64,000 nucleotides of DNA from Plantago ovata (taxonomy: Eukaryota; Streptophyta; Magnoliopsida; Lamiales; Plantaginaceae), in assembly GCA_028274465.1 (NCBI GenBank), contig CM051457.1, positions 60,574,899-60,638,898 of the forward strand. The letters run 5' to 3'. The stretch's first letter is position 1. Every line of letters begins with the position of its first letter. The translations under genes and the position numbers were made by a program. The notes beneath the pieces were generated by a model. It was not told the DNA's origin, searched no databases, and saw only the letters and a list, made by a program, of their open reading frames with translations. Shown here one piece after another: positions 21,223 through 33,352 of the stretch.

Positions 21223-24200
21223 ATGGCACCAAAGAGACAGTCTTCTAAGTCCTCAAAGTCATCTAAGGTTGACAGTGCTGAAACACGCACTGCTCCGGTG
21301 ACTACTCCGGCTACAAACACAACGAAAGTTGTGTTGAAAAACGATAGAATATCGGAAAAACCTATGCCTCCGTCATATCTTGACACTGCAAAGTGTGAGA
21401 TGTTGATGCAATGGGGAGGTTTTGCAAAGAGAAGTACATTAGGTACTTCTATGAACAAGAACTCGATGACGAGAATGAAGAGGCGCTTGAGTTTATCAAG
21501 CAGCAAGGCCTCATGAACTTTATCTGCTCGCACTAAGCAAGTGAGCATGATAGATACAATGGAATTCTACAACAATGCAGAAATCCAGTCCCTTACTGAT
21601 AGTAAAGGAGTCACTGAAAAAGTGATCTTTACTACAGTTCAGAACACGCAAATCGTCCTGAAATGGACTGATTTAGCGGAAATATTTCAGATTCCAACCA
21701 CTGGAACTGAAGATGACGTCACTGCCACTGACGAAGAAATTGAAGCTTTCTACAGTGACGTCAGAAATGAGAAAATGAAGAAAGGCGAGATTGCTCCCGT
21801 GACTTGGACAAAGCACGTTAAGAGGAAGCATCTTGCCATTCACTTGGTCTAGTAGCTCTGCTACTGATAAAAGTTCTTGACTCCCAAGTTGGAGGAATTG
21901 ACCAAGTAGGCCTGAGAAGATGGCCGCTGCTGATGCATATCCATGAAAATAAAACGGAACTTAACTGGGCTAAGTACATTTTCAACAGGCTTGTTGATTG
22001 TGTTACTAAGTTCAAGGTAAAGGTAGAAGACAACAAGGTCTCACCTTCCTTTCCAGTTATGTATGGAATCAAGATATGCTACATCCTTGAACATTTCAGG
22101 ATTCAGCTGAGAAACCCATTGCCAATCAAGAAATCTGTATGCAATGTGGGAAGATCTTTCTACAAGCAGAATGTACCTAAGACTGCTGGCAAGAAACTGA
22201 AAAATCAAAAAAGACAACAGCTGCAAATGTTGTCAGCACAAGCCAGCAAGAAAGGTATACAACAGCTGCAGATGTCACCACTCAGCAACTTAGAGATGAA
22301 ACTGCTGTTGGTGGTGGTGACAAAAATGAAACTGCTGTAATGATCAACAAGGTAGTGTACAACAGCCGTTGCTGAAAATGCAACTACTGACGCCTCTGCT
22401 GGGAAATCTAACAAGAAAAAGAGGAAAAGGACATGCACAAACCCCGTACCAAGGAAGAAGAAAACACTGGCTCGCAAGTCAGTTCCTGTTGTCCAAGACC
22501 TCTCAGACAATTCCCAGACAAATGCTGAAACGCATTTGCCAGTAGATGTTGACAAGGTAGTTACTGAAGCCTATGTCAGCAACATTGAAGTGTTTGCGGA
22601 AGCCTTCAATGATCGACTCAACGTTGATCCTCTACTGAGAACAGACCACAAGGCAGTGGAAATGAAATTCCTGCCCAAGTCCCAGATATCTACATTGTAG
22701 ATAATCTAGATGATCCAACTATGGAACCAGCAAGTGATATTGCTGCTGATCTGCAAAGTGCGGCACTTGCTGATGCTGCTGAAAAGATGGTTGCTGAACA
22801 AGCAACTCATCAAGTTGCTGAAACCCGCTTGCTGAAGGACCAGTTGCTGAGACAGCAATGGTTCCAGTTCCAGAAGTTGCTGAAACACAAGAAGCACTAT
22901 TCAACGACGCATCTCGTGATGCTGAGAATACTGGCCCAAGTTCACCCAAGACATCAATCGACAAAGTCCAGCTTGTACTGGAAGCTATAAGCCAACAAAT
23001 GGAGTTGGAGATTGAAGAATCATCCAACAAATCCATTGATGTCTTCATGACAAGCAGTGAGCTTAAAGGTCAAGATGCTTCTGCTCAACTTGTCATTTCA
23101 GAGACAAGGGAGATTGCTGAAACCGCACAGCTTTCTCAAACAGAGCAAGACAAGAAGTCTGCTGAAGAAACAGTCCAAGAAGCTGAAGAAACTGTTAATG
23201 CTGAAAGGACTGAGCCACAACCTGTCCTTCTTCAGCAGGTAGTTAATTCAACCATCAGTAAAACTTCAAATTCTGAAACTTATTCTTTTGCTAATATTAT
23301 ATTATCTCTACAGACTTCTCAAGATGCAAGTCAGATGGTTGCTGAAGCCTCTGCACCAGAACCAACACTCCCTGCTCAGCAGGTAGTTAATGTTTTTGGT
23401 AATAAAACTAAGTTTGACAGCTTAGTACTTGTATCTAACTCTAATTTATTTCAGGATGAACAAATGGAGGATGCTACTCAAGCTCCTCAAGGAATGGAAA
23501 TTGTACAACATGAGCTTTGAATCTCAGCAGGTAATTCATGTTTCAGCTTTGAACTCTAAAACAATTTTCCAAACCAATCCTGATCTAAATAACGTTCTTT
23601 TTCAGGCTCAAAAGGAGACCACTGAAGTGGTAATCATCACTGAAGATCAACAAGTAAGTTCTGAGGAACTGTACTTGAACTTCAAAAGACACACTTTGTC
23701 AAGAGTTGCTAAGTCCGTCAGCAACTGGCAAAGATACAGGCGAATGGATTTCTCTGATCTCCATCTTCATCTTTCAAATGAGAAAAAGAGATCTTCTCTG
23801 CTGAAGCTCGAGACATTCGTTCACTCCATCCTCCCTGAAGAAATGACATATTCTCAGCAAATGAGCTCGAATCTGATTGCTCAAATCAGAGAGAATATGA
23901 AGGCCAAATTCAAGAGTGCCTCTCCAGCTGAACAAGCTGTGATGCTCAAAGGTTCTTTGTACCTGTGGTGGCTGATCCCCACAAAATCAATGAGGAAGAG
24001 GAAGTGACAAGTGTTGCTTTGTACAAGCACCTCGAGCTAGTAATTCTGACCGATGATGATGAAGAGGAAGAAGATGAGAACATTCCCACTGATCCAAGTG
24101 ATGATGAAGGGAAAGATTCCAAGGACAAGAAAGACGATGATGATGACAATCAAGGTCCAAGTCCTGATGCTGGAGGATTAAAGTTGACAGTTGCTGAAAA

Positions 24201-26151
24201 TGCTCAACAAGAAAATCAGCAAGCTGAACAACCACAACCTCAGCATGAATCTCAACCTCCTCCTGCTGCTGCTGAAAATCAAGCACCTGTACAAGGTGCT
24301 GATACTGAAGAGGAATATGCCAGAAAAAGGGCTGCCTTGAAAAATGGCAAGAGTCCAATTTCTGATGCCAAGGTTACTGATGAAAACCTTGATGATGATG
24401 ATGAACAAGATGAAGATTACCAACGCGCTCTACAGAACAGTCTTTGATCCATGCAAGGCATACGCAGGATCTAGAAATTGGTCAATCTTCAGGAGTAAGA
24501 TCAAAGGAAGTCCCCTCCCTTCCATTTACTACTGGCGAAACTCCAGTAATTGAGTCTCAAACGTTGCCTTAACTACTCAATTAAAACTAACTACTGGCGA
24601 AACTCCAGTAATTGAGTCTCAAACTCAATTAAAACTAACTACTGGTGAAACTCCAGTTGTTGAGTCTGAAGTGTTGCCATCAGCAACCACTCAACAAAAG
24701 GAAGTGAAGCTGCTGACTTAGGTTCCAAGGTTGCTGACCTTGATGAATCTGAGGATGACGATACTTATCAGCAAATGAGGATGAACAATCCAAAGAGACC
24801 CAAAAGTGGTCAAATTCCTCCTCCTGATTACATAAATGATTTAGACGATGGTCTAAGAGGAGAATTGCTGATAAAGGATGATCAGTTTGCTTCAGAACTG
24901 AAAGTTCATTCCTTGACACCACAACTAGTGCCGTTCCCAAGAGTTGAGGAGTTTACTCCTAGAATTTTGGCACTAAAGAAAGTCCATGATGCCTGCAAAG
25001 CAGAAGATGAGGCATTGCTTGCTGAGAGCCCGCTTGATTTGGAAAAATATTGGCTACAGTGCTGAGACGCACTACTACTTTGACAATAGCTCAGAAAGAC
25101 ATCAGTCTTTATCACAAGAGCTATGAAGAAGATGTAAGTCAAGCACTCAAGCTAGCAAAGACCGCTCTCGTGAAGGCTCAGACTTTCATGGATGATAAGG
25201 CCGCAACAGAAAAAAGACATGAAGAGAACATGGTGAGCATTCAAAAGAGTTGTCAAAAATGACTTCTGATCAGCAACAAATCATCATGAAGTATAACAGC
25301 TTAAGCACTCTTGCTGAAAATTGCAATGAGTTCTATTCTCTGCACATCACTCCGATGTTGCAATCCATGTCTAAGGGGGAAAAGAAAAGTACCAGAAAAA
25401 GAAACCAAACCCCTCCTGCTGTTGATGAGCCACTGCCCATAGAACCTCTTGCTGAAAGAGAGCAAAGTTCTAAAAGGCAAGCAGAATCTGAGTTGAATTC
25501 AGCAAGTACCAAAAAGAGAAAAACGCTGCTGAAACTCAAGATTTTTGCCATACTGAAAGTCATCAAAATCTGAATGAAGATGATGAAGATGATGACAATC
25601 AGACAATAGCTCAAGCCATAAGAGCTAGACCTTAACAGCCTTGACTCCGTCTGGCCACTCAAAGCATTTCTCGTCTGACTCTTCAGCAAGAGATCAAGAC
25701 AATGCTAAATCAAGAAGAAGAAGGCAAAGACAGGAAGAAAAGAGGCTGGCCAGCATTGCTATTGGCTCCGGCATCGAATATACAAAGACCAGCAATGATG
25801 AAACCACTCAGAATGTAATCAGAAACATTCATGGTTGCTGGATCTTAAAGCTGGAAGACTTGCTGGTAATGAGTTCTTTCCTACAGCCATATTGAATCAA
25901 ATGTTCCAATGGATTGAACTCAAGGTCCAAAGAAACAAAGGGAAGAATCCCTCCCAAGAAATATTGCTGGGAAATGGTTGAATCTTGAGGTCTCAGTAAG
26001 AAGAACTGCCATTGGTAAGACTTATAGACAAGAACCAATCTGATAAAACCACTGGCATTGCTTACTACTCTGACCCAAAGTAAACCAAAAAACAAGAAGA
26101 GACTTGGATGATTCCTTATGAGTATTTCTATCTCCCTGCTAAGGATCAAGA
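21223..26151 (+). pseudogene. Extra (env-like) frame of E, first copy, broken, ends at the assembly gap
   Basis: Starts MAPKRQSSKSSKSSKVDSAE, preceded by CTATATAAGAA. Block 1 (to ~21840): SYLDTAKCEMLMQWGG, MIDTMEFYNNAEIQSLTD, QIVLKWTDLAEIFQIPTT. Block 2 (~21850-22170): LNWAKYIFNRLVDCVTKFKV, PVMYGIKICYILEHFRIQL. Then Lys/Thr-rich, Ala-Glu rich and acidic regions (DDDEEEEDENIPTDPSDDEG), a TTGETPV repeat (24523-24680), a helical segment, and SGHSKHFSSDS followed by a basic RRRRQRQEEKR. Nothing looks like a signal peptide or membrane span. Position matches the env-like gene of Sireviruses, but no homology to a known envelope is visible. Several breaks, about eight, some perhaps assembly error near the gap. 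Confidence 0.82.
24523..24680 (+). repeat. In-frame TTGETPV-type repeat in the extra frame (E, first copy)
   Basis: Three units of about 45-70 bases starting ACTACTGGYGAAACTCCAGT, encoding TTGETPV(I/V)ES. The second copy (31173-31350) also has three, but long and short units are in a different order. D shows two, A2 one degenerate unit. Confidence 0.75.
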
Positions 26152-26251
26152 NNNNNNNNNNNNNNNNNNNNNNNNNNNNNNNNNNNNNNNNNNNNNNNNN
26201 NNNNNNNNNNNNNNNNNNNNNNNNNNNNNNNNNNNNNNNNNNNNNNNNNNN
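26152..26251. other. Assembly gap, exactly 100 N
   Basis: A run of 100 N, the usual placeholder for a gap of unknown size. Left of it the sequence stops in the late part of the extra frame; right of it the sequence restarts in RT/RNase H (matching 19600 onward). Confidence 0.98.
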
Positions 26252-26967
26252 GTGTTGGGTACCAAATTGGGCTATACTAAGGAAGATAAAAGTGTTGAAG
26301 AAAACACAAGTATAGGAAGCTCATTGGTTCCTTGTTGTATTTAACAGCAAGTAGACCTGACATTCAGTATGATGTTTGTGTGTGTCAAGATTCCAATCTG
26401 ATCCAAGAGAATCACACTACAAAAAGGCAATCAAGATACTGAAATATGTCGGTACAGTCAATGTTGGATTATGGTATCCTAAAGATTCGGACTTGAATTG
26501 GTTGGTTATTCTGATGTTGATCATGGAGGATCAACTCTTGATAGAAAAAGTACCTCTGGAACTTGTCAGTTTTTGGGTACTAGATTAATATCATGGTTCA
26601 GCAAGAAGCAACCTATGTTTCCAATTCATCCACTGAATCTGAATACATTGTAGATGGTGGTTGCACAGCTCAAATCCTATGGATTCAGCAGCAATTAAGA
26701 GATTATGTTATTTCTGCAAAGAAAACACCAATCTTTTGTGATAATACAAGTGCTATTGCTATCACGCAAAATCCTAAGTTTCACTCAAGGACTAAGCACA
26801 TTGATATTAGACATCATTTCATTAGACATCATGTAGAAAAAGGAGATATTGAGGTTGTAAAAGTAGGCACTGATGATCAGCTTGCTAACATCTTTACAAA
26901 GCCCCTACCAGATAATAGGTTCGCAATGCTAAGGTATAACCTTGGATTGATTGAACTACCTCAATAA
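26252..26967 (+). pseudogene. pol: RNase H end of pol, second copy after the gap
   Basis: Repeats 19600-20318 of the first copy at a few percent difference or less, starting at [15 protein letters not shown] and ending [13 protein letters not shown]. It shares several substitutions with the first copy that F lacks, so both descend from one degenerate element, not from two independent ones. About three breaks in a short stretch, some possibly base-calling error at a contig end. Part of element E. Confidence 0.85.
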
Positions 26968-27873
26968 AGGATAAATTTGGCAGAATGCTGAAACAGGTAT
27001 TCAGCAAGCCAAAGTATTCTTACTTAAAAGCTCCATCTACTAATTTCTTCTAAGAAATGATAAGTCACTACATGATTGCTGAAACAGGCATTCAGCAAAT
27101 AATTCCTTCAAAACGGGTATTTGTTAGGAAACTTGATCACTTGCTGAGACAGGCACTCAGTAAGAGAAAAACCTTAAGGATTGCTGAAAGAGGCATTCAG
27201 ACAATCAAAGATACTGAAACAAGTATTCATGTATCAAGGAAATATTCTGAGACGGGAACTCAGAAAAAGAGCAAACTCATTTCTCAGATCTTACCAAAGG
27301 ATATCTCAAGTACAAAAGAATTTACTGATACGGGAAATCAGAAATATCTTTTAAACTTAAGAAAATATGAGATATCTGAGTAAGGGGGAACTTTCAGCCA
27401 GTATCTAGGATAATAATACAAACTCGCTGAAAAGTTTCTTGTCTATTTCAGCAAGCAATCTAATCCCTTAAAACTCGGTAAAATCAATTTGTGACGTTAA
27501 TCGGGCAAAGATAAACTCGTAATAATCATGACATGAAATTCAATCGTGGCCATTGATTAAAAGGAGTTATTAATCTTACGGTTAATAAAACAAAGAGAGA
27601 GAGTGCTCTGACGGTTTCAAGTTAGTGGGCCACTATGCATTTAATGCAAAGGCTCCACTAAATCCTGTGTTTCTCTGTTTTACCCTTGTTGAGAGCTCAA
27701 ATCGATTGAGTTTCTCACACACCAGAGACACTATATAAAGAAGGAGTTAGAGAAATGACAAAATTCTTTAACTCACATTTCCTTTCTCTGGAAATTTTAG
27801 CCTGAACCTACTGTACCTCCGGTCAAAAAGCAAACTATCTCGTTTCGTAGATACTTTCTTCTCTATATAAGAA
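26968..27873 (+). other. Spacer between pol and the extra frame, second copy
   Basis: Repeats 20319-21222: hairpin array 26986-27341, purine tract 27381-27390, TATA-like box 27732-27740, ATG at 27874. In this copy the array can be read in one 108-codon frame (27057-27383) with ETGIQ-like units; F does not keep that frame. Confidence 0.8.
26986..27341 (+). repeat. Array of seven stem-loops (E, second copy)
   Basis: Same seven units in the same order and spacing as 20337-20693, with a few base changes. One of them weakens the arm of the fifth unit; the others keep their pairing. Confidence 0.85.
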
Positions 27874-30800
27874 ATGGCACCAAAGGGACAGTCTTCCAAG
27901 TCCTCAAAGTCATCTAAGGTTGACAGTGCTGAAACACGCACTGCTCCGGTGACTACTCCGGCAACAAGCACAATGAAAGTTGTGTTGAAAAACGATAGAA
28001 TATCGGAAAAACCTATGCCTCCGTCATATCTTGACACTGCAAAGTGTGAGATGTTGATGCAATGGGGAGGTTTTGCAAAGGAGAAGTACATTAGGTACTT
28101 CTATGAACAAGAACTCGATGACGAGAATGAAGAGGCGCTTGAGTTTATCAAGCAGCAAGGCCTCATGCACTTTATATCTGCTCGCACTAAGCAAGTGAGC
28201 ATGATAGATACAATGAAATTCTACAACAATGCAGAAATCCAGTCCCTTACTGATAGTAAAGGAGTCACTGAAAAAGTGATCTTTACTACAGTTCAGAACA
28301 CGCAAATTGTCCTGAAATGGACTGATTTAGCGGAAATATTTCAGATTCCAACCACTGGAACTGAAGATGACGTCACTGCCACTGACGAAGAAATTGAAGC
28401 TTTCTACAGTGATGTATGAAATGAGAAAATGAAGAAAGGCGAGATTGCTCCCGTGACTTGGACAAAACAGGTTAAGAGGAAGCATCTTTGCCACTCACTT
28501 GGTCTAGTAGCTCTGCTACTGATAAAAGTTCTTGACTCCCAAGTTGGAGGAATTGACCAAGTAGGCCTGAGAAGATGGCTGCTGCTGATGCATATCCATG
28601 AAAATAAAACGGAACTTAACTGGGCTAAGTACATTTTCAACAGGCTTGTTGATTGTGTCACTAAGTTCAAGGTAAAGGTAGAAGACAACAAGGTCTCACC
28701 TTCCTTTCCAGTTATGTATGGAATAAAGATATGCTACATCCTTGAACATTTCAGGATTCAGCTGAGAAACCCATTGCCAATCAAGAAATCTGTATGCAAT
28801 GTGGGAACATCTTTCTACAAGCAGAATGTACCTAAGACTGCTGGCAAGAAACTTGAAAAATCTAAAAAGACAATAGCTGCAAGTGTTGTCAGCACAAGCC
28901 TGCGAGAAAGGTATACAACAGCTGCAGATGTCACCACTCAGCAACTTAGAGATGAAACTGCTGTTGGTGGTGGTGACAAAAAAGAAACTGCTATCAATGA
29001 TCAACAAGGTAAGTGTACAACAGTCGTTGCTGAAAATGCAACTACTGACGTACCTGCTGGGAAATCTAACAAAGAGGAAAAGGACATGCAACACAAGGAA
29101 GAAAACACTGGCTCGCAAGTCTGTTCCTGTTGTCCAAGACCTCTCAGACAATTCCCAGACAACTGCTGAAATGCATTTTCCAGTAGATGTTGACAAGGTA
29201 GTTACTGAAGCCTATGTCAGCAATATTGAAGTGTTTGCGGAAGCCTTCAATGATCGACTCAACGTTGATCCGTCTACTGAGAACAGACCACAAGGCAGTG
29301 GAAATGAAATTCCTGCCCAAGTCCCAGATATCTACATTGTAGATAATCTCGATGATCCAACTATGGAACCAGCAAGTGATATTGCTGCTGATCTGCAAAG
29401 AGCGGCACTTGCTGATGCTGCTGAAAAGATGGTTGCTGAACAAGAAACTCATCAAGTTGCTGAAACCCCGCTTGCTGAAGGACCAGTTGCTGAGACAGCA
29501 AGGGTTCCAGTTCCAGAAGTTGCTGAAACACAAGAAGCACTATTCAACGACGCATCTCGTGATGCTGAGAATACTGGGCCAAGTTCACCCAAGACATCAA
29601 TCGACAAAGTCCAGCTTGTACTTGAAGCTATAATCCAACAAATGGAGTTGGAGATTGAAGAATCATCCAACAAATCCATTGATGTCTTCATGACAAGCAG
29701 TGAGCTCAAGGGTCAAGATGCTTCTGCTCAACTTGTCATTTTAGAGACAAGGGAGATTGCTGAAACCGCACAGCTTTCTCAAACAGAGCAAGACAAGAAG
29801 TCTGCTGAAGAAACAGTCCAAGAAGCTGAAGAAACTGTTAATGCTGAAAGGACTGAGCCACAACCTGTCCTTCTTCAGCAGGTAGTTAATTCAACCATCA
29901 GTAAAACTTCAAATTCTGAATCTTATTCTTTTGCTAATATAATATTATCTCTACAGACTTCTCAAGATGCAAGTCAGATGGTTGTTGAAGCCTCTGCACC
30001 AGAACCAACACTCCCTGCTTAGCAGGTAGTTAATGCTTTTGGTAATAAAACTAAGTTTGACAGCTTAGTACTTGTATCTAACTCTAATTTATTTCAGGAT
30101 GAATAAATGGAGGATGCTACTCAAGCTCCTCAAGGAATGGAAATTGTACAACATGAGCTTGTTGAATCTCAGCAGGTAATTCATGTTTCAGCTTTGAACT
30201 CTAAAACAATTTTCGAAACCAATCCTGATCTAAATAACGTTCTTTTTCAGGCTCAAAAGGAGACCACTGAAGTGGTAATCATCGCTGAAGATCAACAAGT
30301 AAGTTCTGAGGAACTATACTTGAACTTCAAAAGAACCACTTTGTCAAGAGTTGCTAAGTCCGTCAGCAACTGGCAAAGATACAGGCGAATGGATTTCTCT
30401 GATCTCCATCTTTATCTTTCAAACGAGAAAAAGAGATCTTCTCTTCTAAAGCTCGAGACATTCGTTCACTCCATCCTCCCTGAAGAAATGACATATTCTC
30501 AGCAAATGAGCTCGAATCTGATTGCTCAAATCAGAGAGAATATGAAGGCTAAATTCAAGAGTGCCTCTCCAGCTGAACAAGCTGTGATGCTCAAAGGTTC
30601 ATTTGTACCTGTGGTGGCTGATCCCCAAAAAATCAATGAGGAAGAGGAAGTGACAAGTGTTGCTTTGTACAAGCACCTTGAGCTAGTAATTCTGACAGAT
30701 GATGATGAAGAGGAAGAAGATGAGAACATTCCCGCTGATCCAAGTGATGATTAAGGGAAAGATTCCAAGGACAAGAAAGACGATGATGATGACAATCAAG

Positions 30801-33088
30801 GTCCAAGTCTTGATGCTGGAGGTTTAAAGTTGACAGTTGCTGAAAATGTTCAATAAGAAAATCAGCAAGCTGAACAACCACAACCTCAGCATGAATCTCA
30901 ACCTCCTCCTGCTGCTGCTGAAAATCAAGCACCTGTGCAAGGTGCTGATACTGAAGAGGAATATGCCAGAAAAAGGGCTGCCTTGAAAAATGGCAAAAGT
31001 CCAATTTCTGATGCCAAGGTTACTGATGAAAACATTGATGATGATGATGAACAGGATGAAGATTACCAACGCGCTCTACAGAACAGTCTCTTGATCCATG
31101 CAAGGCATACGCAGGATCTAGAAATTGGTCAATCTTCAGGAGTAAGACCAAAGGAAGTCCCCTCCCTTCCATTTACTACTGGCGAAACTCCAGTAATTGA
31201 GTCCCAAACTCAATTAAAACTAACTACTGGCGAAACTCCAGTCATTGAGTCTCAAACGTTGCCTTCAGCAACTACTCAATTAAAACTAACTACTGGTGAA
31301 ACTCCAGTTGTTGAGTCTGAAGTGTTGCCATCAGCAACCACTCAACCAAAAGGAAGTGAAGCTGCTGACTTAGGTTCCAAGGTTGCTGACCTTGATGAAT
31401 CTGAGGATGACGACGACTTATCAGCAAATGAGGATGAACAATCCAAAAGAGACCCAAAAGTGGTTCAAATTCCTCCTCCTGATTACATAAATGATTTAGA
31501 CGATGGTCTAAGAGGAGAATTGTTGATAAAGGATGATCAGTTTGCTTCAGAACTGAAAGTTCATTCCTTGACACCACAAATATTGTCGTTCCCAAGAGTT
31601 GAGGAGTTTACTCCTAGAATTTTGGGCACTAAAGAAAGTCCATGATGCCTGCAAAGCAGAAGATGTGGCATTGCTTGCTGAGAGCCCGCTTGATTTTGGA
31701 AAAATATTGGCTACAGTGCTGAGACGCACTACTACTTTGACAATAGCTCAGAAAGACATCAGTCTTTATCACAAGAGCTATGAAGAAGATGTAAGTCAAG
31801 CACTCAGACTAGCAAAGACCGCTCTCGTGAAGGCTCAGACTTTCATGGATGATAAGGCCGCAACAGAAAAACGACATGAAGAGAACATGGTGAGCATTCA
31901 AAAAGAGTTGTCAAAAATGACTTCTGATCAACAACAAATCATCATGAAGTATAACAGCTTAAGCACTCTTGCTGAAAATTGCAATGAGTTCTATTCTCTG
32001 CACATCACTCCGATGTTGCAATCCATGTCTAAGGGGAAAAGAAAGGTACCAGAAAAAGAAACCAAACCCCTCCTGCTGTTGATGAGCCACTGCCCATAGA
32101 ACCGCTTGCTGAAAAAGAGCAAAGTTCTAAAAGGCAAACAGAATCTGAGTTGAATTCAGCAAGTACCAAAAAGAGAAAAACTGCTGCTGAAACTCAAGAT
32201 TTTTGCCATACTGAAAGTCATCAAAATCTGAATGAAGATGATGAAGATGATGACAATCAGACAATAGCTCAAGCCATAAGAGCTAGACCTTTAACAGCCT
32301 TGACACCGTCTGGCCACTCAAAGCATTTCTCGTCTGACTCTTCAGCAAGAGATCACGACAATGCTAAATCAAGAAGAAGAAGGCAAAGACAGGAGGAAAA
32401 GAGGCTGGCCAACATTGCTATTGGCTCCGGCATCGAATATACAAAGACCAGCAATGATGAAACCACTCAGAATGTGATCAGAAACATTCATGGTTGCTAG
32501 ATTTTAAAGCTGGAAGATTTGCTGGTGAATGAGTTCTTTCCTACAGCCATATTGAACCAAATGTTCACATGGATTGAACTCAAGGTACAAAGAAATCAAA
32601 GGGAAGAATCCCTCCCAAGAAATATTGCTGGGAGATGGTTGAATCTTGAGGTCTCAGTAAGAAGAACTGCCATTGGTAAGACTTATAGACAAGAACCAAA
32701 TCTGATAAAACCACATGGCATTGCTTACTACTCTGACCCAGTAACCAAGAGAACAAAGAAGAGACTTGGATTGATTCCTTATGAGTACTTCTATCTCACT
32801 GCTAAGGATCAAGAAGAAGATCTTCTCTGGCTAAGAAAGATTCATCCTAAAAGCATTTCAGATACACATCTTCTCCATGCCAGCAATTGGGGCAAGCATT
32901 TGTGGGTAACTCACTACATGGAAATGAATGCTGAAAAGCATCATCATACTGCCTACAAAAACGCAAGAATTCTTCAACTACAAGTCCGTAGGCTTCTGGA
33001 AAACTACGAAAAGGACTGTGTTGAATTTACTGCACTTGCTGAGAAGAGTGTAAGAGAGATTTTGAGAAAATCTTCTGGAAGAGCTTAA
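27874..33088 (+). pseudogene. Extra (env-like) frame of E, second and fuller copy, broken
   Basis: This copy runs the whole length, about 5.2 kb (about 1,740 codons' worth), from MAPKGQSSKSSKSSK to the C-terminal SVREILRKSSGRA and stop at 33088. Beyond the regions seen in the first copy it shows the conserved C-terminal block: ETTQNVIRNIHGC, EFFPTAILNQMFTWIELKV, RWLNLEVSVRRTAIGKTY, LGLIPYEYFYLTAKDQEEDL, LLHASNWGKHLWVTHYMEM. This block and the N-terminal block are conserved across A2/A3, D, E and F, while the middle is low complexity; two folded ends joined by a flexible, acidic and coiled-coil middle is my inference. Function unknown. About five breaks. Confidence 0.85.
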
Positions 33089-33352
33089 CTCTCTGTAATA
33101 GTTTTTGTTAAAGTTTTTGTTTGCTGATTCTGTTTAAGTTATCTCTGCTACTTCTTGTAAACTTCTGAAAGATAACTATCAGCAATGAAGCTTTTGACTC
33201 TTATTGGTTTTGATTATGCAATTTACTTATGCTTACTGTTTAATTATTCAAGTATGCTTGCATTAATCAACTGATTTATTCAACATCAGAAAACTCTAAA
33301 AGGGTAACAATTAATTTAGCCATGGATTGCTAACATCAAAAAGGGGGAAATT
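33089..33352 (+). other. 3' UTR and polypurine tract of E
   Basis: About 260 bases without coding signal. The polypurine tract AAAAAGGGGGAAA is at 33338-33350, two bases before TGTTAGG. Same arrangement in A2 and D. Confidence 0.9.

Noticed and set aside
24178-24423. Antisense frames opposite the extra frame (also 23987-24358, 30633-31069, 24680-24940, 31290-31595)
   Set aside because: They recur wherever the same sense sequence recurs and have His/Leu/Ser-rich composition expected from antisense of GAT/GAA/CAA-rich coding sequence.
21223-26151. Calling the post-pol frame an envelope gene
   Set aside because: Only the position agrees. No signal peptide, cleavage site or membrane span is seen, and most of the product is acidic or coiled coil.
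26108-26344. Open frames running across the N gap
   Set aside because: The unknown bases join unrelated contig ends; the frame across the gap has no meaning.
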